This document shows, one piece after another, positions 60,109 to 64,000 of a stretch of DNA of 64,000 nucleotides. The number at the start of each line of letters is the position of its first letter. Position 1 is the stretch's first letter. Both the position numbers and the translations under genes were made by a program. A model generated the notes under the pieces. That model did not search any database. It saw only the letters and a program-made list of their open reading frames with translations, and was not told the DNA's origin. This DNA is from Botrimarina mediterranea. Its GTDB lineage: Bacteria; Planctomycetota; Planctomycetia; Pirellulales; Lacipirellulaceae. The stretch is from the NCBI RefSeq assembly GCF_007753265.1, contig NZ_CP036349.1, forward strand, positions 4,001,363-4,065,362. Direction: 5' to 3'.

Positions 60109-61260
60109 GTGCGTCCCCCCCTCGTCTACCGCCGTCGATCACGCCGCCCTCAACCGCGTCGCCGGGGCGCGATCCTCGTGCTCGTCGCCGTGCTGATGCC
60201 GGTGTTCGTGCTGATGGCCGCGTTCGCCATCGACCTCGCCTGGATGCAACTGGTGCGGACCGAACTGCGGACCGCCACCGACTCGGCCTCGCGCGCCGGG
60301 GCCAAGACGCTGTCGCTGCGTCAGAGCGAAGCGCTGGCCCGCACCGCCGCCGTCCAAGCCGCCGCGCGGAACACGGTCGCGGGCACGCCGCTTACGGTTG
60401 ACCCCGCCGACGTGACGTTTGGTCAATCGACCCAAGCCAACCCGAACGCCCGCTTCGCTTTCAGCGTCGGCGGTTCGCCTGTCAATGCGGTGCGTGTCCA
60501 AGGGCTCCGCACCGCCAGTTCTGCCGACGGCGGCGTCAACCTGTTCTTCGGGTCGATGCTCGGCTCGGAAGAATTCGAGCCGCGGCTGACCGCGACCTCC
60601 ACGGTGCTTGACCGTGACATCGCCATCGTGATCGACCGCTCGGGCTCGATGGGCCTCGACATCAGCATCCCCTACGACGCCAACGGCCAGAACTGCGGCC
60701 CGATGGGATCACGAACCCGCTTCGCCGCGCTCAACTCCGCCATCGGCGTGTTCTTGAACGAGTTGGAGCTGACGATCCCTAACGAGCAGGTCGCCCTGGT
60801 CAGCTATAGCAGCAGCTTCAACACACGATGCGACAGGGGTCGGCTCCGCTACGACACAGCAAACACCGACCGTGCTTTGACATTCAACTACAACCGCATC
60901 ACGTCGTCGATGGACGACTTCATGACCAACGGCATTGGCGGCGGCACGGCGATCGGCGAAGGGCTGCGTGAGGGCATCTCGGCACTCGAAGACGCCCGAC
61001 CCTACGCCATCAAAACCATCATCCTGATGACCGACGGACGCCACAACACGGGCGTGTCGCCCGAGTCTATGGTTCCTTCCGCGCGCGCCGCAGGCATTAC
61101 CATCCACACCGTCACGTTCAGCCCCGCGGCCGACATCAACCGCATGCGGGCGATCGCGAACTCGGCCGGCGGCCGCAGCTTCCACGCCGACACGTCCGGC
61201 GACCTTTCCAGCGCCTTCCGCGACATCGCCCGCACCCTCCCGGTGCTGGTCACGGACTGA
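60109..61260 (+). CDS. TadG-like protein with von Willebrand A domain
   Basis: The product has 383 residues from GTG 60109. The N-terminal helix (GAILVLVAVLMPVFVLMAAF then AIDLAW) is the Flp/TadG-type anchor. Residues ~165-375 are a VWA domain with the MIDAS motif DRSGSM, the Thr in GGGTAIGEGL and the Asp in LMTDGRHN, so metal-dependent binding is likely. It is in the Tad operon between the two TadE-like genes and may act as an adhesin or tip protein. Confidence 0.9.
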   Translation: MRPPLVYRRRSRRPQPRRRGAILVLVAVLMPVFVLMAAFAIDLAWMQLVRTELRTATDSASRAGAKTLSLRQSEALARTAAVQAAARNTVAGTPLTVDPADVTFGQSTQANPNARFAFSVGGSPVNAVRVQGLRTASSADGGVNLFFGSMLGSEEFEPRLTATSTVLDRDIAIVIDRSGSMGLDISIPYDANGQNCGPMGSRTRFAALNSAIGVFLNELELTIPNEQVALVSYSSSFNTRCDRGRLRYDTANTDRALTFNYNRITSSMDDFMTNGIGGGTAIGEGLREGISALEDARPYAIKTIILMTDGRHNTGVSPESMVPSARAAGITIHTVTFSPAADINRMRAIANSAGGRSFHADTSGDLSSAFRDIARTLPVLVTD

Positions 61261-61263
61261 GCC

Positions 61264-61782
61264 ATGTTGACGAAAGACTCAATGACGAATGACGAAACCC
61301 GAATGACGAAGGCCGCTGGCCGTCGCCGCTCCGCGCTGGGTTCCCGCTCCGCACCGGGTTCCCGCTCCGCATTGGGGCGCCGCTGGGGCCGCAAGCGACG
61401 GATGGGCGCGACGACTGTCGAGTTCGCGCTGGTCGCGCCGGCGTTCTTCCTCGTCATCATGTCGATGTTCGAGTTCACACGGCTCAACGTGCTCCGCCAC
61501 ACGGCCGACAACGCCGCTTACGAGGCGGCCCGCGTCGCGATCGTCCCCGGTGCGACGACGGCCCAGGCCCGCACCGAGGCGAATCGTCTCCTGACAATCG
61601 TCGGCGCCCGCGGCGCCTCGGTGAACTTCAACCCCGGCACGATCACGCCCGAAACCGACTCGGTGACGGTCACGGTCACCATCCCGCTCGACAGCAACGG
61701 CTGGGTCGTCCCCCGTTTCACGCGCGGCCGCACGCTGACCTCGTCGGCGACGATGCGCACCGAGCGCGTACGCTCCCGGTAA
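61264..61782 (+). CDS. second TadE-like protein with repeat-derived N-terminus
   Basis: The product has 172 residues from ATG 61264, only 3 bp after the VWA stop. The TadE core (MGATTVEFALVAPAFFLVIM) starts at residue ~47. Before it, residues 6-17 (SMTNDETRMTKA) are a translation of the GAATGACGAATGACGAA repeat of 2701 and 50501, and residues ~20-40 are three 18-bp tandem units (RSALGS, RSAPGS, RSALGR). A later start at ATG 61402 would give a normal TadE. Like its sibling it is probably a minor pseudopilin. Confidence 0.87.
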   Translation: MLTKDSMTNDETRMTKAAGRRRSALGSRSAPGSRSALGRRWGRKRRMGATTVEFALVAPAFFLVIMSMFEFTRLNVLRHTADNAAYEAARVAIVPGATTAQARTEANRLLTIVGARGASVNFNPGTITPETDSVTVTVTIPLDSNGWVVPRFTRGRTLTSSATMRTERVRSR

Positions 61783-61783
61783 G

Positions 61784-61967
61784 GGAACCGCCAAGACACC
61801 AGGAGCGCCAAGGTCGAAGAACTTGGACAGGATCGACAGGATTCTCAGCATGAGGGCTTGCCATGCAATGCCTTCAAACTGCTGTCAATTCGTCGTGTTG
61901 ATCCTGTAAATCCTGTCAAGTAATACTGCATGGCGATTCCTGGCGCTCCTGGCGTCCTGGCGGTTCC
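61784..61967. repeat. CGCCAAGA hairpin, empty copy 2
   Basis: Outer arms 61784-61816 and 61934-61967 match with a few mismatches (GGAACCGCCAAGACACC against the inverse of GGCGTCCTGGCGGTTCC). Inside, ACTTGGACAGGATCGACAGG (61821-61840) pairs with the inverse GATCCTGTAAATCCTGTCAA, giving a second nested stem. It begins two bases after the TadE stop codon. Confidence 0.9.
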
Positions 61968-62039
61968 ACTCTGGACGAGGCGGATCGTCTGGCACAGACT
62001 CAAGGCGGTATTCGCCCAAGGTCATCCACAGCGCCGCCC

Positions 62040-62861
62040 GTGCCGTCCAACATCGTTTCCGCTGATATCTCCGGCCAGTTAGTCATTCTGGGGACCGGGA
62101 CTAGCGTCGGCGTGCCGCTGATCGGTTGTGGCTGCCCCGTTTGCACGAGCACCAACCCGAAGAACAACCGCACCCGGTGCAGCGTCATTCTCGGCCTCCC
62201 CGAGGGGAACCTACTGATCGACACCGCGCCCGATATGCGCCAGCAGCTGCTGCGTGAGGGGATCGGCTTGGTGCACGCGGTGGCTTACACGCACGAGCAC
62301 GCCGACCACCTGTTCGGACTCGATGACCTGCGGCTGATGCAGTTCTACCTCGGCGGGCCGGTGCCGCTGTACTGCGAGGAGTGGACCGAGCAGCGGATCC
62401 GCAAGTCGTACGACTACGCGTTCGAGCGCCGCCCGAACCTGCACAGCGGCGCGGTTCCGGAGTTGCAGTTCGAACGGATTGGCCCCGCCGACGGGGGCTG
62501 GCCCCCCTTCGACGTGCTCGGCGCCCGCCTTATCGCCGTGCGGCAGCAACACGGCCCGAACTTCAGCACGCTGGGGTTCCGCATCGGCAACGTCGCCTAC
62601 TGCACGGACCTCAACGCGATGCCCGACGCCAGCAAGGAGCTGCTGCATGGCCTCGACGTGCTGATCCTCGACGCGCTGCGCGAGACGGGCCACTCGACAC
62701 ACCTCAGCTTGCCGGAAGCGATCTCGCTCGCTGAGGAGCTCGAGCCCAAGCAGGTCTATTTCACGCACATGTCGCACGACCTTGAGCACGAAGCGACCAA
62801 CGCCGCCCTGCCAGCAGGGATGGCCCTGGCGTACGACGGCCTGCGCGTGCCGCTGACTTAG
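62040..62861 (+). CDS. MBL-fold metal-dependent hydrolase (PhnP-like)
   Basis: The product has 273 residues with a GTG start (62040). Near the N-terminus, GTGTSVGVPLIGCGCPVC resembles the structural zinc site of PhnP-type phosphodiesterases. The metal site is THEHADH, with further His in RQQHGPNF and FTHMSHD and Asp in YCTDLN. Members hydrolyse cyclic phosphodiesters or related bonds; no phn genes are near, so the substrate is unknown. Confidence 0.9.
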   Translation: MPSNIVSADISGQLVILGTGTSVGVPLIGCGCPVCTSTNPKNNRTRCSVILGLPEGNLLIDTAPDMRQQLLREGIGLVHAVAYTHEHADHLFGLDDLRLMQFYLGGPVPLYCEEWTEQRIRKSYDYAFERRPNLHSGAVPELQFERIGPADGGWPPFDVLGARLIAVRQQHGPNFSTLGFRIGNVAYCTDLNAMPDASKELLHGLDVLILDALRETGHSTHLSLPEAISLAEELEPKQVYFTHMSHDLEHEATNAALPAGMALAYDGLRVPLT

Positions 62862-62908
62862 GGCCTGGCGCAGAAGGGATCGCACGGACAAAGGCGCCCC
62901 TGTTTGCT

Positions 62909-62937
62909 TGAGAAGAACGCGGGGCTGGTTTAGGCTG
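62909..62937 (+). promoter_or_regulatory. possible promoter of the last gene
   Basis: TTGAGA at 62909-62914, a 17-bp spacer and TAGGCT at 62932-62937 give a fair sigma-70-type pair about 80 bp before the ATG at 63016. The -10 box is weak. Confidence 0.35.
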
Positions 62938-63015
62938 GAAGGGTTCTGCAAACGCTTGCAGTCCCGGTCGGCGCCGAGGTCCCACCCGCGCCTGCGCTTG
63001 TCCTGCATTTCCGCC

Positions 63016-64000
63016 ATGCGTCTCCCCACCACGATCGCTCACGGCGTCTTTGGCGCCGCCGCCTTCGCGGTTGCCTCGCTCGCGCTGGGCCAAGCGCAGC
63101 CCAACCTGCTGCTCAATCCAAGCTTCGAGTCCGGCGCGACCGCTTGGCTCGTGAGCGGGCCGGCGCAAGTGCAAGAGGCCGAATGGGCCGCCGGGGCCGG
63201 AATGCGTGGCGTCTGGGTCCGTGGCTTTAATCCGGGCTTCGCGTCGGTGTCGCAAGCGGTCACGGCGCCAAGCGCCGGTGACTACGTATTGCTCTACAAG
63301 TCGAAGGTCGAGGAGAACTACTTTGCCGCCGCGGACAGCCTTCACGTTGATCTCACCGGGCCAGCGTCTTCGGTCGGACGCGCCTACTCCGCCGCCGACG
63401 CGGGCGGCTATCGGACCAACGCCTTGAAGCTGTCGGGCGTGCAGGCGGGCCAGCAACTGTCCGTAGGGGCGTACGCTTCGCATGTCGGCGGGACGGGGGC
63501 CCTGCGATCGGCGTTTGTCGATAACTTCTACCTCGGCAAGTCGACCAACCTGCGGAGCACGCCGCTGTTCGACGGTGAGCGACGTGACTTCGATAATCAG
63601 GGCGCCCTCGTCAACTACTTCGGCGGCGGCTTCAGCGCCGGCAGCACCGGCGGCGTCACGCGTCAGTCGAGCGTCGTTCGCAGCGGTAGCGCTGCTTACC
63701 GCGTCGACCTCGGCGCGATGACCGCTGGGCAGTCGAAGTTCTTCCAGACCTTCGCCACCGAACTCAAGAGCGCTAGCCAGCGCAACACGCGCGACCTCGG
63801 TTACTTCGACGCGTTCGAGACCTACGTCCGCAACGACACGGGCTCGCCGCTCACGGTGACGCTCGAACTCAAGGACTATCGCGACTCGCTCGCCCACTCG
63901 GCCACCAAGGACTTCGTCGTCCCCGCCGGCGCCGCCTGGTCCCCGATCAGCACGTCGCTCGACCTTACAAGCGGTTGGAACGTCAACGGCTCGCCACAGC
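63016..64000 (+). CDS. 5' part of a large secreted protein (possible glycoside hydrolase)
   Basis: The frame is open from ATG 63016 to the window end (328 residues so far). A signal peptide (GAAAFAVASLALGQAQ) leads to NLLLNPSFESGATAW, the usual start of a carbohydrate-binding or CBM-like beta-sandwich in secreted planctomycete proteins. A second beta-rich domain follows (YRVDLGAMTAGQSKFFQTF, TLELKDYRDSLAHSATKDF). From memory this second domain resembles one found before a GH144-type glucanase domain, but the catalytic part is outside the window. The long open frame on the opposite strand is a shadow. Confidence 0.75.
   Translation, partial: MRLPTTIAHGVFGAAAFAVASLALGQAQPNLLLNPSFESGATAWLVSGPAQVQEAEWAAGAGMRGVWVRGFNPGFASVSQAVTAPSAGDYVLLYKSKVEENYFAAADSLHVDLTGPASSVGRAYSAADAGGYRTNALKLSGVQAGQQLSVGAYASHVGGTGALRSAFVDNFYLGKSTNLRSTPLFDGERRDFDNQGALVNYFGGGFSAGSTGGVTRQSSVVRSGSAAYRVDLGAMTAGQSKFFQTFATELKSASQRNTRDLGYFDAFETYVRNDTGSPLTVTLELKDYRDSLAHSATKDFVVPAGAAWSPISTSLDLTSGWNVNGSPQ

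Noticed and set aside
62761-63897. Minus-strand open frame over the end of the MBL gene and the start of the last gene
   Set aside because: The plus strand has a signal peptide followed by a beta-sandwich domain and an open frame to the window end; the minus frame has no motif.
1-64000. CRISPR arrays, rRNA, tRNA, tmRNA and RNase P genes
   Set aside because: I scanned the gaps by eye for regularly spaced direct repeats and for conserved RNA signatures and found none; a covariance-model search would be needed to be certain.

Overview
The window looks like a high-GC chromosomal segment from a planctomycete, most likely the order Pirellulales. This rests on the mix of genes: a PEP-CTERM-tailed secreted protein, a DUF11 surface protein, several secreted proteins of a planctomycete type, a Tad-type pilin operon with a TadG-like VWA protein, an FHA/coiled-coil membrane protein and a fused AroDE. 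No rRNA, tRNA, CRISPR array, prophage or transposase was found, so the assignment is by inference from gene style only.

Layout. 1-6.1 kb: end of an envelope-type gene, a secreted protein, a DUF11 protein, an EamA transporter, a class I aminotransferase and a PEP-CTERM protein. 6.2-9.9 kb: two small stress-type proteins (Rho-N, PRC-barrel), a VOC protein, clpX and a small membrane protein. 10.2-17 kb: a large secreted protein, an SDR epimerase, holA, a lipoprotein and a pair of Cys-rich exported proteins, the second metallothionein-like. 17-22 kb: a giant FtsX-type permease and an internally duplicated membrane protein. 22.2-24.4 kb: queE, queC and queF (preQ0 to preQ1, queuosine branch). 24.5-31.2 kb: FHA membrane protein, DksA-type regulator, HtrA protease and an SGNH-ThuA fusion. 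31.3-38.3 kb: two methyltransferases, a DUF892 protein, pnuC-nadR (NAD salvage) and an S9 peptidase. 38.6-45.6 kb: comEC (apparently frameshifted), a desaturase, rpsO and pnp. 46-50.5 kb: a histidine kinase and its likely NtrC-type regulator, separated by a SUFU-domain gene and an SDR. 50.6-59 kb: mutL, aroDE, aroK, an A24 prepilin peptidase, an OmpA lipoprotein and hisH. 59.2-61.8 kb: a four-gene Tad pilin/VWA operon. 62-64 kb: an MBL-fold hydrolase and the start of a secreted protein.

The most striking feature is not a gene. At least twenty long inverted repeats (arms 18-39 bp, many perfect) sit between genes. Many arms are built from a short degenerate word repeated every 7-10 nt. They fall into recurrent families, some are nested inside one another, and only a few have the T-run of an intrinsic terminator. 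One family (arms beginning AACCGCCAAGACGCC) occurs twice as a compact hairpin and once split apart with a complete gene between its arms. A SUFU-domain gene and aroDE also lie between matching arms. This suggests hairpin elements that expand by taking sequence into their loops, and it is the main candidate here for an undescribed system.
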